Assembly (NCBI RefSeq): GCF_018829635.1
Contig: NZ_JAHKKG010000006.1
Coordinates: forward strand, 62,001 to 126,000
Source of the DNA: Paractinoplanes bogorensis
Lineage (GTDB): Bacteria; Actinomycetota; Actinomycetes; Mycobacteriales; Micromonosporaceae
Direction: 5' to 3'
DNA: 64,000 nucleotides
This document shows, piece after piece, positions 32,601-40,595 of the stretch. Position 1 is the stretch's first letter. Every line of letters starts with the position of its first letter. Below the pieces are notes generated by a model that was given only the letters and a program-made list of their open reading frames with translations, was not told the origin of the DNA and did no database searches. Position numbers and translations under genes: made by a program.

Positions 32601-33148
32601 TGCACAACGCGGCCGACACCACGATCGCCGCGCTCAACGAGGAGGGGTCGGTTCCCGACGGCCAGATCGTCACGCTGGCCGGCATCCTCACCGGCGTGCA
32701 GCGGCGCATCACCAAGCAGGGCCGGGCCTGGGCCTCGGCCACGCTGGAAGACCTGGCCGGTGGTGTCGAGGCGCTGTTCTTCCCCAACACCTACGAAGTG
32801 ATCGGGCAGTACATCGCCGAAGACGCGATCGTCGTGGTCAAGGGCCGGGTCGACCGGCGCGACGACACCCCGCGCATCATGGCGATGGACATGTCGCTGC
32901 CCGACATCAGCACCAACCCGGACAGCAAGCCGGTCACGCTGACCATGCCGATCACCCGGTGCACGCCGCCGCTGGTGGCCGAGCTCAAGGAGATCCTGAC
33001 CAGCCACCCGGGCGACTCCGAGGTGCACGTCCACCTGCAGAACGGCAGCCGCACGACGCTGCTGCGGCTGGGCGCGGTGCGGGTGGCGCCGACCCCGGCG
33101 CTGCGGGCCGACCTCAAGATGATCCTCGGTCCGTCCGCGGTGGCCTGA
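29615..33148 (+). CDS. dnaE: DnaE1, replicative DNA polymerase III alpha subunit
   Basis: Main replicative polymerase of the chromosome. The PHP domain is at the N-terminus (FVHLHVHTEYSMLDGAARV, ITDHGNMHG). In the polymerase core, GPGRGSAAGSL and the metal-binding aspartates of PDVDIDFDERRR (about 412-424) are intact. Helix-hairpin-helix and OB-fold regions follow (VTLAGILTGVQRRITKQG). 1177 aa, normal for DnaE1. GTG 29615 follows AAGGGGG. Not the ImuC/DnaE2 mutasome form, judging by length and context. Confidence 0.97.
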   Translation: MSDSFVHLHVHTEYSMLDGAARVKELLAEAKRLGMPAAAITDHGNMHGAYDFYTQAKAAEVIPVIGVEAYVAPDSRDNKSRVKWGRPEQKSDDISGNGAYTHMTMWARNAVGLKNLFRLNSRASIEGQLGKYPRMDFDIIAEHAEGIMGTTGCPSGAVQTRLRLGQFDEALASAAKYQEALGKENYFLEIMDHGLSIEKRVRDGLIEIGQKLGIPPLVTNDSHYTHEAQASAHDVLLCVQTGSNVADPNRFRFDGAGYFVKSADQMRAVDSSEAWLEGCRNTLLVASRVDTEGMFTFKNLMPRFPIPEGYTEEDYFRHVAFEGLRNRFPDGIPDTHIKQAEYELGVIISMGFPAYFLVVADFIQWSKRNGIAVGPGRGSAAGSLIAYAMGITDLDPLPHGLIFERFLNPERISMPDVDIDFDERRRGEVIRYVTERWGDDKVAQIATFGTIKAKAAIKDSARVLGYPFAVGDRITKALPPDVMGKGIPLSGIFDKEHKRYSEAGEVRTLYETDPDVKKVIDTARGIEGLIRQTGVHAAGVIMSAEPIIDHIPLMRRASDGVIITQFDYPTCETLGLLKMDFLGLRNLTILDDAVKNIKLNHDLDLDLLALPLDDKPAYELLARGDTLGVFQLDGGPMRSLLRLMKPDNFEDISAVLALYRPGPMGVESHTNYALRKNKLQDITPIHPELAEPLAEILEPTYGLIVYQEQVQRAAQILAGYSLGQADLLRRAMGKKKKEILDKEFGPFQQGCMDNGYSKEAIQAVWDVLVPFAGYAFNKAHSAAYGLVSYWTAYLKAHYPAEYMGGLLTSVGDDKDKMAMYLAECRRMGIQVLPPDVNESAGPFTPVGKDIRFGLAAVRNVGNNVVDAIARCREEKGKYQDFYDFLSKVDAVACNKKTIESLIKAGAFDSMGHSRKGLLAVHAEAIDAYADVKRNEAAGQFDLFGAFGDTDGGSAATVAMPPIGDSEWDKRDKLAFEREMLGLYVSDHPLAGLEQLLHNAADTTIAALNEEGSVPDGQIVTLAGILTGVQRRITKQGRAWASATLEDLAGGVEALFFPNTYEVIGQYIAEDAIVVVKGRVDRRDDTPRIMAMDMSLPDISTNPDSKPVTLTMPITRCTPPLVAELKEILTSHPGDSEVHVHLQNGSRTTLLRLGAVRVAPTPALRADLKMILGPSAVA

Positions 33149-33203
33149 CGCCGGTGCACCGGGCATGCGGGACGCCACGCGCGACACCTGGCAGGATCGT
33201 AGG

Positions 33204-33962
33204 GTGAACGCGAGTCAGGAACCGGCCGAATACGGCGGGCCGCCGGAGGGCGGGGGCTACGAGCTCGCGCACCCGTCCGGGCCGGCCGAGGAGCAGACCG
33301 GCCTCGGCCGGGCGTGGAACCTGCGCATGTCGGCGGGCCGGCCCTGGAAGAGGACGCTCACCGTCGCCCTCGTGACCTTCGGAGTGATCGTCGTGCTCGG
33401 CGGGCCGCTCGGCCTGCTGTGGCGGGCGCTGGCCCCGTCGGTCCCGGTGATCAACGCCGGTCAGGGCGGCATCGTGGTGAACGACCCGTCGCCCGAGGAA
33501 TACATCGCCGCCGACGGCTGGTTCACCCTGCTCGGCCTCGGTTTCGGGCTGCTCGTGGCGATCGCCGCGTGGTTCGCGCTGCGCCGCGACCGGGGGCCGT
33601 TCCTGCTGCTCAGCGTCGTGCTGGGCGCGCTCGGGGCGGGCTGGCTGGTGGCGCCGTGGGCGGGCGAGCTGATCGGTCACGCCGACTATCAGAGCTGGGC
33701 CGACTCGGCCCAGCAGGGTGCGACCTATCTGGCGCCGCCCGAGGTGCACTCGCTCGGGCCGACGCTGGTGCCGGCCTTCGCCGCGGCGATCGTGCTCACG
33801 CTGATGGCCGGCTGGTCCAACGACCCCGACCTCGACCAGCCGGGCGCCCAGCCCGGCTACGGCCCCAACAACCAGTACGGCCCCGGCCAGTACGAGTCCG
33901 GCCGGTACGGCGACGACCCGCCGCCGGTCGACGACTACCCGCCGGCCCAGCCGCTGCGTTGA
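33204..33962 (+). CDS. Four-TM membrane protein, DUF2567-like
   Basis: Integral membrane protein with about four TM helices (near 52-74, 115-135, 140-160 and 190-210) and a polar Gly/Tyr/Asn-rich tail (GYGPNNQYGPGQY). The segment between helices 1 and 2 (INAGQGGIVVNDPSPEEYIAADGWF) resembles actinobacterial DUF2567 proteins. That assignment is from memory of the family and is tentative. GTG 33204 has AGGATCGTAGG upstream; an earlier in-frame ATG at 33165 is possible. 252 aa. Function unknown. Confidence 0.7.
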   Translation: MNASQEPAEYGGPPEGGGYELAHPSGPAEEQTGLGRAWNLRMSAGRPWKRTLTVALVTFGVIVVLGGPLGLLWRALAPSVPVINAGQGGIVVNDPSPEEYIAADGWFTLLGLGFGLLVAIAAWFALRRDRGPFLLLSVVLGALGAGWLVAPWAGELIGHADYQSWADSAQQGATYLAPPEVHSLGPTLVPAFAAAIVLTLMAGWSNDPDLDQPGAQPGYGPNNQYGPGQYESGRYGDDPPPVDDYPPAQPLR

Positions 33963-34006
33963 CCGGAAGCCGGCTCGGGCCGCTCGTTGACCGGAAGCCG
34001 GCTCGG
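33958..34006. repeat. 21-bp direct repeat between convergent genes
   Basis: The 21 bases at 33958-33978 recur exactly at 33986-34006, a period of 28. The unit begins GTTGACCGGAAG and continues CCGGCTCGG. The first copy includes the stop codon of the upstream gene. Origin probably a local duplication; no function visible. Confidence 0.8.
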
Positions 34007-34012
34007 CCGACG

Positions 34013-34720
34013 CTAGTTGGGGCTGGCCGGGCGGGCCAGGTCGCTCAGCGGCACCGGGACCGCGCGGACCCGGGCCAGCAGGCCGGATTCGCGGTTGAGC
34101 AGCTTGAGCTCGGTGCGCAGGCGGGTCGCCGTGTCGGGGGCCGAGAGCAGCAGCTGGCGCTCGTCGGTGGTCAGCTGGGCGGTGGCCGCGATCAGGTGGG
34201 ACAGCACGGTCGCGTCGCCGGGCACCGCGTCGAGCGCCTCGGAGTCGGGGCGCAGCAGTTCGAGATAGGCCCGGAAGGCGGCCAGGGCCCGGGGTGCCAG
34301 CAGCTCGGCCGTCTGGTCGGCGGGCTCGTCGGGCAGCCACTCGACTTCGGCCGTCAGGTAGGGTTCCTCGCCCTGGGCGACGTCTTTGACCGTGAACCGG
34401 CGCCGGCCCACCGTCATGATGTCGTAGCGGCCGTCGGGCAGCTCGGTGACCTGTCGGAGCTCGGCCGTGCAGCCGGTCGGGTAGAGATCGTCGGCCACCA
34501 GCGGCGCCACCTCGGGGGCGGGCCCGTCGGCGCCCTCGGGCGCGGGCGCCTCGGCCCCGCGGCGCAGCGTCACCACGCCGAACTCGTGCGGACCTTCCTC
34601 GGGACTGGTCACCAGCTCACGCACGAGGGTGCGGTAGCGCTCCTCGAAAATGTGCAGGGGCAGCACCAGGCCGGGAAACAGCACCGTACCCAGGGGGAAC
34701 ACCGGCAGCCGCTTGCTCAC
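34013..34720 (-). CDS. LON substrate-binding-domain protein
   Basis: Stand-alone Lon N-terminal (substrate-binding) domain without ATPase or protease parts. Typical start LPVFPLGTVLFPGLVLPLHIFEERYRTLV and the later GRYDIMTVGRRRFTV block. 235 aa, as in actinobacterial homologues. GTG start at 34720. Convergent with the membrane gene and divergent from hisD with a 123-bp gap. Biochemical role unknown. Confidence 0.88.
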   Translation of the reverse strand: MSKRLPVFPLGTVLFPGLVLPLHIFEERYRTLVRELVTSPEEGPHEFGVVTLRRGAEAPAPEGADGPAPEVAPLVADDLYPTGCTAELRQVTELPDGRYDIMTVGRRRFTVKDVAQGEEPYLTAEVEWLPDEPADQTAELLAPRALAAFRAYLELLRPDSEALDAVPGDATVLSHLIAATAQLTTDERQLLLSAPDTATRLRTELKLLNRESGLLARVRAVPVPLSDLARPASPN

Positions 34721-34831
34721 GGGTTCAGCCTATCGGTCGGCCCCCCATGGTCAACCCGCCGCTACCGGGTGATCACTGTCCCAAGACTCGGGCCCGCCTG
34801 CGGCGACGACGGTTTCGCCGGGGCCACGGCC

Positions 34832-34837
34832 TAGACT
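34832..34837 (+). promoter_or_regulatory. -10 of the his operon, leaderless arrangement
   Basis: TAGACT is followed by 6 nt (GGCGGC) and then the hisD GTG at 34844. This spacing places the transcription start at the start codon, so the his mRNA is probably leaderless. There is no Shine-Dalgarno sequence. The -35 is weak. Confidence 0.55.
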
Positions 34838-34843
34838 GGCGGC

Positions 34844-36151
34844 GTGCTGAACCGGATCGACCTGCGCGGCTCCACCCGTGACCCGCGAGGCCTGCTGCCC
34901 CGTGCCCAGCTCGACGTCTCCGTGGCCGTCGAGCAGATCCGCCCGGTCGTCGAGGCGGTTCATGAGCATGGCTTCGCCGCGATCCGCGACGCCACCCAGC
35001 GGTTCGACGGGGTCACCCTCGAGCGGCTGCGGGTGCCCGCGGCCGCGATCGCCGCGGCCGCCGACGTGCTCGAGCCCGACGTCCGGGCCGCTCTCGAGGT
35101 GGTCATCGAGCGGGCCCGCAAGGTGCACGCCGACCAGCGGCGCACCGACGTGACGACCCAGGTGGCCGACGGCGGCACGGTCACCGAGCGCTGGATCCCC
35201 GTACGGCGTGTGGGTCTCTATGTTCCGGGTGGCCTGGCCGTCTATCCGTCCACCGTGGTCATGAACGTGGTGCCCGCGCAGGAGGCGGGCGTCGAGTCGC
35301 TGGTCGTGGCCAGCCCGCCGCAGAAGGAGAACGGCGGCCTGCCCGACTCCCGGGTGCTGGCGGCGTGCGCGCTGCTCGGCGTGACCGAGGTCTACGCGGT
35401 CGGCGGCGCCCAGGCGATCGCCATGCTCGGCTACGGCGCCGACGGGGCCGACGAGAGCGACCGCTGCGAGCCGGTCGACGTCATCACCGGCCCGGGCAAC
35501 ATCTGGGTCACCGCGGCCAAGCGCATGCTCCGCGGCGCGGTCGGCATCGACGCCGAGGCCGGCCCGACCGAGATCGCGATCCTGGCCGACGACACGGCCG
35601 ACCCCCGGCACGTGGCGGCCGACCTGATCAGCCAGGCCGAGCACGACCCGCTGGCCGCCAGCGTGCTGGTCACCGACTCCGAGGCGCTGGCCGCGGCGGT
35701 CGACACCGAACTGGTGCGCCAGGTGGCGAGCACCAAGCACGCGGCCCGGGTGCAGACCGCGCTGGGCGGCGAGCAGTCCGGCGTCGTGCTGGTCGACGAC
35801 CTCGAGCAGGGCCTGCGGGTGGTCGACGCCTACGCGGCCGAACACCTCGAGATCCAGACCCGTGACGCGCGCCAGTGGGCCCTGCGGGTCCGCAACGCCG
35901 GGGCGATCTTCGTGGGGGCGTGGTCGCCGGTGTCGCTGGGCGACTACGCGGCCGGGTCCAACCACGTGCTGCCCACCGGCGGGTGCGCGCGGCACTCGTC
36001 CGGCCTGTCGGTGCAGTCGTTCCTGCGCGGCGTGCACGTCATCGAGTACGGCCAGGAGGCACTGCGCGACGTGGCCGGCCACGTGGTGGCGCTGGCCAAC
36101 GCGGAAGACCTGCCGGCGCACGGCGACGCGGTGGCGGTGCGGTTCTCATGA
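34844..36151 (+). CDS. hisD: HisD, histidinol dehydrogenase
   Basis: Zinc enzyme catalysing the last two oxidations of histidine synthesis. Conserved blocks: PVRRVGLYVPGG, YPSTVVMNVVPAQEAGV, VYAVGGAQAIAMLGYG, DVITGPGNIWVTAAKR, DAEAGPTEIAILADD, SQAEHDPLA, AEHLEI and GDYAAGSNHVLPTGG. 435 aa. First gene of a tightly packed operon; the stop overlaps the hisC start. Confidence 0.97.
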   Translation: MLNRIDLRGSTRDPRGLLPRAQLDVSVAVEQIRPVVEAVHEHGFAAIRDATQRFDGVTLERLRVPAAAIAAAADVLEPDVRAALEVVIERARKVHADQRRTDVTTQVADGGTVTERWIPVRRVGLYVPGGLAVYPSTVVMNVVPAQEAGVESLVVASPPQKENGGLPDSRVLAACALLGVTEVYAVGGAQAIAMLGYGADGADESDRCEPVDVITGPGNIWVTAAKRMLRGAVGIDAEAGPTEIAILADDTADPRHVAADLISQAEHDPLAASVLVTDSEALAAAVDTELVRQVASTKHAARVQTALGGEQSGVVLVDDLEQGLRVVDAYAAEHLEIQTRDARQWALRVRNAGAIFVGAWSPVSLGDYAAGSNHVLPTGGCARHSSGLSVQSFLRGVHVIEYGQEALRDVAGHVVALANAEDLPAHGDAVAVRFS

Positions 36152-37212
36152 CGACGATCGACGACCTGCCCATCCGTGATGACCTGCGGGGCAAGACGCC
36201 GTACGGCGCTCCGCAGCTCGACGTCGCGGTGCGGCTGAACACCAACGAGAACTCGTACCCGCTGCCCGACGCCGTGGTCGACGCGATCGCCAAGGCGGTG
36301 CAGGCCGAGCTGCGCGACCTCAACCGCTATCCCGACCGTGACGCCGTGGCGCTGCGGTCCGACCTGGCCGGCTATCTCGGGCACGGGCTGACCGGGGCGA
36401 ACACCTGGGCGGCGAACGGGTCGAACGAGATCCAGCAGCAGCTGCTGCAGGCGTTCGCCGGTCCGGGCCGCACGGCGCTGGGTTTCGGCCCGTCCTATTC
36501 GATGCATCCGCTGCTGGCCCAGGGCACCGGCAGCCGCTGGGTCGGCGCGCTGCGTGATCCCGACTTCGGGCTCACCCCGGCCGCCGCCGTCGAGCAGATC
36601 GAGCAGCACGACCCCGATCTGATCTTCCTGTGCTCGCCCAACAACCCGACCGGCACGGCGCTCGACCCCGGGGTGGTCACGGCCGTGCTCGAGGCGGCGC
36701 GCGGCATGGTCATCGTCGACGAGGCGTACGCGGAATTCGCCCGCCCCGGCGTGCCGAGCGCCCTCACCCTGCTGGCGGGCCACCCGCGCCTGGTCGTCAC
36801 CCGCACGATGAGCAAGGCGTTCGGGTTCGCCGGGGGTCGCCTGGGCTACCTGGCCGCCGACCCGGCCGTGGTCGACGCGGTGCAGCTGGTCCGGCTGCCC
36901 TACCACCTGTCCGCGCTGACCCAGGCCGCGGCCCGCGCCGCCCTGGCCCAGCGGGACGCCCTGCTCGCCACCGTCGAGGTGATCAAGCAGCAGCGTGACC
37001 GCATCGTCGCGACGCTCCGCGGGCGCGGGATGAAGGTCGCCGACAGCGACGCCAACTTCGTGCTGTTCGAGGTCGGCGGCGACCAGAAAATCGCCTGGCA
37101 GCGGCTGCTCGACCGCGGTGTACTGATCCGCGACGTCGGCCTGCCGGGCTGGCTACGTGTGACCGCCGGGACCCCGGCCGAGACCGATGCTTTCTTGGAG
37201 GCCCTGCAGTGA
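36148..37212 (+). CDS. hisC: HisC, histidinol-phosphate aminotransferase
   Basis: PLP-dependent class II aminotransferase. Signature LNTNENSYPLP at the N-terminus, SPNNPTGTAL, VDEAYAEF and the PLP lysine region TRTMSKAFGFAGGRLGYL. 354 aa. ATG 36148 overlaps hisD by 4 bp and the end overlaps hisB by 4 bp. Confidence 0.96.
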   Translation: MTTIDDLPIRDDLRGKTPYGAPQLDVAVRLNTNENSYPLPDAVVDAIAKAVQAELRDLNRYPDRDAVALRSDLAGYLGHGLTGANTWAANGSNEIQQQLLQAFAGPGRTALGFGPSYSMHPLLAQGTGSRWVGALRDPDFGLTPAAAVEQIEQHDPDLIFLCSPNNPTGTALDPGVVTAVLEAARGMVIVDEAYAEFARPGVPSALTLLAGHPRLVVTRTMSKAFGFAGGRLGYLAADPAVVDAVQLVRLPYHLSALTQAAARAALAQRDALLATVEVIKQQRDRIVATLRGRGMKVADSDANFVLFEVGGDQKIAWQRLLDRGVLIRDVGLPGWLRVTAGTPAETDAFLEALQ

Positions 37213-37820
37213 GCCGCACCGCGCGCGTCGAGCGTGTCACCAACGAGACCAAGGTGCTCGTCGAGATCGACCTCGACGGCACCGGCAAGGGCGACCTGAG
37301 CACCGGGGTCGGCTTCTACGACCACATGCTCAACCAGCTCGCCCGGCACGGCGGCTTCGACCTCACCGTCCGCTGCGAGGGCGACCTCGAGATCGACGCG
37401 CACCACACGATGGAAGACACGGCCATCGCGCTCGGTGACGCGTTCTCGCGCGCTCTGGGTGACAAGGCGGGCATCCGCCGCTACGGGTCGGCGACCATCC
37501 CGATGGACGAGGTGCTGGTGCGGGCCGCGGTCGACCTGTCCGGCCGGCCCTACATCGTGCACGACGAGCCCGAGCTGGCGCCGTACATCGGGCCGGTCTA
37601 CCCGACCAGCATGACCCGGCACATCTTCGAGTCGTTCGGCCACGCCGCCAGGCTGACCCTGCACGTCAGCGTGCTGCGGGCGGCCCGCGACGGCGGCAAG
37701 CCGGACGCCCACCACGTGGTCGAGACGCAGTTCAAGGCGTTCTCGCGGGCGCTGCGCGAGGCCGTCGAGATCGACCCGCGCAACGCCGGTCAGCTGCCCT
37801 CGACCAAGGGCGTGCTCTGA
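37209..37820 (+). CDS. hisB: HisB, imidazoleglycerol-phosphate dehydratase
   Basis: Manganese-dependent dehydratase, monofunctional (no phosphatase domain). The two metal-binding motifs HHTMEDTAIALG and HHVVETQFKAFSRAL are present, with GFYDHMLNQLARHG between the N-terminus and the first. 203 aa. GTG start overlapping hisC; its stop shares one base with the next small gene (TGATG). Confidence 0.96.
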   Translation: MSRTARVERVTNETKVLVEIDLDGTGKGDLSTGVGFYDHMLNQLARHGGFDLTVRCEGDLEIDAHHTMEDTAIALGDAFSRALGDKAGIRRYGSATIPMDEVLVRAAVDLSGRPYIVHDEPELAPYIGPVYPTSMTRHIFESFGHAARLTLHVSVLRAARDGGKPDAHHVVETQFKAFSRALREAVEIDPRNAGQLPSTKGVL

Positions 37821-37969
37821 TGGCCATCGCGCTCTTCATCCTGGCCGGGTTCCTCGTCGGCGGCGTGATCCAGCTGGTCAAGTCGGGCGCCACCAAGTTC
37901 AGCATCGGCCTGGTCGGAGCCCTCGCGGCGCTGGCCACGGCCGGTGGCGTGCTGTGGTCTCTGCCATGA
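37820..37969 (+). CDS. 49-aa membrane peptide inside the his operon
   Basis: ATG at 37820 overlaps the hisB stop, and its stop (37967-37969) overlaps the hisH ATG. The tight fit on both sides argues it is a real translated gene. It encodes two hydrophobic helices (IALFILAGFLVGGVIQLV and IGLVGALAALATAGGVLW) joined by KSGATKFS. No family name recognised. I recall similarly placed small membrane genes in other actinobacterial his operons, but could not check. Function unknown. Confidence 0.8.
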   Translation: MAIALFILAGFLVGGVIQLVKSGATKFSIGLVGALAALATAGGVLWSLP

Positions 37970-38580
37970 CCAGCGTCGTGGTGCTCGACTACGGATCGGG
38001 CAACCTCCGATCGGCCGAAAGAGCGGTTTCCCGTACGGGCGTGCGGGTCACCGTCACCAGCGACCTGACCGCCGCGGCGGAGGCGGACGGCCTGGTCGTC
38101 CCCGGTGTCGGCGCCTACGCGGCGTGCATGGCCGGCATCGACGAGATCGACGCCGGCCCGATGATCGCCGCGCGGGTCGCCGCCGGGCGCCCGGTGCTCG
38201 GCATCTGCGTGGGCATGCAGATCCTGTTCGACGCCGGGGTCGAGCACGGCGTCGAGACCAAGGGGCTGGGCCTGCTGCCCGGCGTGGTCGACCGGCTGAG
38301 CGCCGAGCGGATCCCGCACATGGGCTGGAACACGGTCGACGTCGCCGAGGGGTCCCGGCTGTTCGACGGGCTCACCCCGGATGCCCGGTTCTACTTCGTC
38401 CACTCGTACGCGGCCAATGATCTCGAAGCGTTGACGACCGCGAAGGTGACCACGGCCAGCCACGACCGGCCGTTCGCGGCGGCGGTCGAGCTGGGCCCGC
38501 TCAGCGCCGCCCAGTTCCACCCCGAGAAGTCGGGCGACGCCGGGTTCGCGCTGCTGCGCAACTGGGTCGCCGGCCTGTAG
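37966..38580 (+). CDS. hisH: HisH, glutamine amidotransferase of IGP synthase
   Basis: Supplies ammonia to HisF for imidazole glycerol phosphate synthesis. Class I amidotransferase with nucleophile Cys in GICVGMQILFD and catalytic His/Glu in AQFHPEKSG; it begins VVVLDYGSGNLRSAERA. 204 aa. ATG 37966 overlaps the small membrane gene. Its partner hisF is not adjacent but lies 2.9 kb downstream, beyond a LysR/EamA pair. Confidence 0.96.
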   Translation: MTSVVVLDYGSGNLRSAERAVSRTGVRVTVTSDLTAAAEADGLVVPGVGAYAACMAGIDEIDAGPMIAARVAAGRPVLGICVGMQILFDAGVEHGVETKGLGLLPGVVDRLSAERIPHMGWNTVDVAEGSRLFDGLTPDARFYFVHSYAANDLEALTTAKVTTASHDRPFAAAVELGPLSAAQFHPEKSGDAGFALLRNWVAGL

Positions 38581-38904
38581 ATGTCCAAGGAACGTGCCCG
38601 CCGGCGGGCCGAGCGTCTCGCCGTGCACGAGAAGGAGAAGGCCGCCCGGGCCCGCAAGGTGGACCGGCGGCAGCGCCGTCGCCGGCTCATCACCAAGCTG
38701 ACCCCGGGACCCCGCCGCAGTTCCGGCCAGATCTACCGCCGGAGCCGCGGCGAACGGCTCGGCATCCTGCTCGTCCCGCTGGTCGCCGTCGCCGCCGTCT
38801 GGCTGTGGGTGCCCGAGACGGCGCTGCGCATCGTGCTCACCGCGGTGATCGTCCTCGCCGCGCCGGCCCTCGTGGTCGTCGTCCTCGGCCGCAAGGCCGG
38901 ATAA
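38581..38904 (+). CDS. 107-aa basic membrane protein between hisH and priA
   Basis: The ATG directly follows the hisH stop. About 55 strongly basic residues (RARRRAERLAVHEKEKAARARK, RRQRRRRL) are followed by two adjacent hydrophobic segments (LGILLVPLVAVAAVWLWV and LRIVLTAVIVLAAPALVVVVL). No recognised family. Tight spacing within the his operon suggests co-expression, not necessarily a histidine role. Confidence 0.8.
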   Translation: MSKERARRRAERLAVHEKEKAARARKVDRRQRRRRLITKLTPGPRRSSGQIYRRSRGERLGILLVPLVAVAAVWLWVPETALRIVLTAVIVLAAPALVVVVLGRKAG

Positions 38905-38917
38905 AGATGGAGAAGAA

Positions 38918-39640
38918 ATGACGCTTGAGCTGCTGCCCGCCGTCGACGTCGCGGACGGTCAGGCCGTCCGCCTGGTGCAGGGCGCCGCCGGTTCCGAGAC
39001 GACCTACGGCGACCCGCTCGACGCGGCGCTGGCCTGGCAGAACGACGGCGCCGAGTGGGTGCACCTGGTCGACCTGGACGCGGCCTTCGGGCGGGGCTCA
39101 AACGCTGAGCTGCTGGCGAACGTGGTCGGCCGGCTCGACGTCAAGGTGGAGCTGTCCGGCGGCATCCGCGACGACGAGTCGCTGACCCGGGCCCTGTCCA
39201 CCGGCTGCGCGCGGGTCAACATCGGCACCGCCGCGCTGGAGGATCCGGAGTGGTGCGACCGGGTGGTGGCCGAATACGGCGACCGCGTGGCCATCGGCCT
39301 CGACGTGCGCGGCCGCACGCTGTCGGCCCGGGGCTGGACCCGCGACGGCGGCGACCTCTACGAGGTTCTGGCCCGGCTCGACAAGGCGGGCGCGTCCCGC
39401 TACGTCGTCACCGACATCACCAAGGACGGCACCATGCGCGGCCCCAACCTCGACCTGCTGCGCGAGGTGTGCGCGGCCACCGACAAGCCGGTGATCGCCA
39501 GCGGTGGCGTGTCCACCCTGGACGACCTGCGGGCGCTGGCCACGCTGGAGCCGGTCGGGGTCGAGGGTGTGATCGCGGGCAAGGCGCTCTACGCGGGCGC
39601 GTTCACGGTGCGTCAGGCGCTGGACGTGCTCGCCGGCTGA
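38918..39640 (+). CDS. priA: PriA, bifunctional HisA/TrpF isomerase
   Basis: Beta/alpha-barrel isomerase acting on ProFAR (histidine) and probably PRA (tryptophan), as in actinobacteria lacking trpF. Catalytic aspartates are in LLPAVDVADGQAVRLVQG and in VVTDITKDGTMRGPN. The RGWTRDGGD loop is characteristic of PriA rather than HisA. 240 aa. It starts 13 bp after the small membrane gene (GGAGAAG ribosome site). The 3' end overlaps the convergent LysR gene by 28 bp. Confidence 0.94.
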   Translation: MTLELLPAVDVADGQAVRLVQGAAGSETTYGDPLDAALAWQNDGAEWVHLVDLDAAFGRGSNAELLANVVGRLDVKVELSGGIRDDESLTRALSTGCARVNIGTAALEDPEWCDRVVAEYGDRVAIGLDVRGRTLSARGWTRDGGDLYEVLARLDKAGASRYVVTDITKDGTMRGPNLDLLREVCAATDKPVIASGGVSTLDDLRALATLEPVGVEGVIAGKALYAGAFTVRQALDVLAG

Positions 39641-40524
39641 CCCGCTCGGCGCCACGACTCGCGGATGGCATCCACGGCCGCTCCCACGGCGGGGCGGGCC
39701 GCGGAGGCCTCGCGCCAGGCGACCACGACCCGGCGCCGTGGTTGCGGCGTGACGGCTACGACCCGTACGGCGGAAGGAAGTTTTTCCGATCGGGCGAGAC
39801 GGGGGATGATCGCGACACCGAGCCCGGCCGCGATCAGGGTCAGCTGGGTCTCGAACTCGCTGACGTGGAAATCGGGCTGCACCCCGGGCAGCACGCGCAG
39901 CAGCCACTCGTGGCAGATGTCGCCCTGATTCGCGGCGATCCATCGCTCGCCCCGGATCCGCGCCAGCGTGACCGTGGCGCCGAACCGGTGGCCGCTCGGC
40001 ACGATCAGGTCGGCGACGTCCCAGCCCAGCTCGACGTGCGCGACGCCGGCGGGGTAACGCAGCGCCACTTCGGGCCAGTCGTCGAGCACGGCCAGGTCGA
40101 CGTGCCCGCGGTGCAGCATCTCGAGACCCTCGTGCGGGTTCACCTCGACCAGCCCCGTGTTGAGCTGCGGGTGCTCGGAAGCCAGGCGATGGAGCGCGAA
40201 CGGGAGAAGGGCGCGGCACGCCGTGGCGAACGCCGCCACCGTGAGCCGTCCGGTGACCGTGTCGCGATGGGCGGCCAGCGCCGCCTCGGCCTCGTCGACG
40301 GTGGCCAGCACCTTCTCGGCGTGCCGGGCCAGCACCTGACCGGCCTCGGTGAGCCGCAACCGCCGCCCGTCCTTCTCGACCAGTGTGGTGCCGGTCTCGC
40401 GCTCGAGCTTGGCCAGTTGCTGCGACACCGCGGACGGGGTGCAGTGCAGGGCCTCGCCGGCCGCCAGCACCGTCTTGTAGCTGGCCACGGCGTGCAGGGC
40501 GCGGAGCCGACCCAGATCGATCAT
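39613..40524 (-). CDS. LysR-family transcriptional regulator
   Basis: N-terminal winged helix (LGRLRALHAVASYKTVLAAGEAL, then TPSAVSQQLAKLERETGTTLVEKDGR) and a C-terminal effector-binding domain (LTVAAFATACRALLPFALHRL). 303 aa. Divergent from an EamA exporter with a 71-bp gap, the usual layout for a LysR regulator and its target. Its presence splits hisF from the rest of the his operon. Confidence 0.92.
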   Translation of the reverse strand: MIDLGRLRALHAVASYKTVLAAGEALHCTPSAVSQQLAKLERETGTTLVEKDGRRLRLTEAGQVLARHAEKVLATVDEAEAALAAHRDTVTGRLTVAAFATACRALLPFALHRLASEHPQLNTGLVEVNPHEGLEMLHRGHVDLAVLDDWPEVALRYPAGVAHVELGWDVADLIVPSGHRFGATVTLARIRGERWIAANQGDICHEWLLRVLPGVQPDFHVSEFETQLTLIAAGLGVAIIPRLARSEKLPSAVRVVAVTPQPRRRVVVAWREASAARPAVGAAVDAIRESWRRAGQPASTSSA

Positions 40525-40595
40525 TCAGTCACGCTACATCTTGGGTGAAGCGCATTTCGATGGTGCTTAACTGTCGACCGGCCCAGGATCAGACC

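Noticed and set aside
29600..33187. Very long open frame antisense to dnaE (about 1195 codons)
   Set aside because: It mirrors the dnaE reading frame in high-GC DNA, has biased Arg/Val/Gly/His/Asp composition and no recognisable domain. Similar long antisense frames over ftsI, murE, murC and the acyl-CoA synthetase gene were rejected for the same reason.
40525..40595. Specific LysR binding site in the LysR-EamA gap
   Set aside because: Several T-N11-A matches exist but none is distinctive enough to report.
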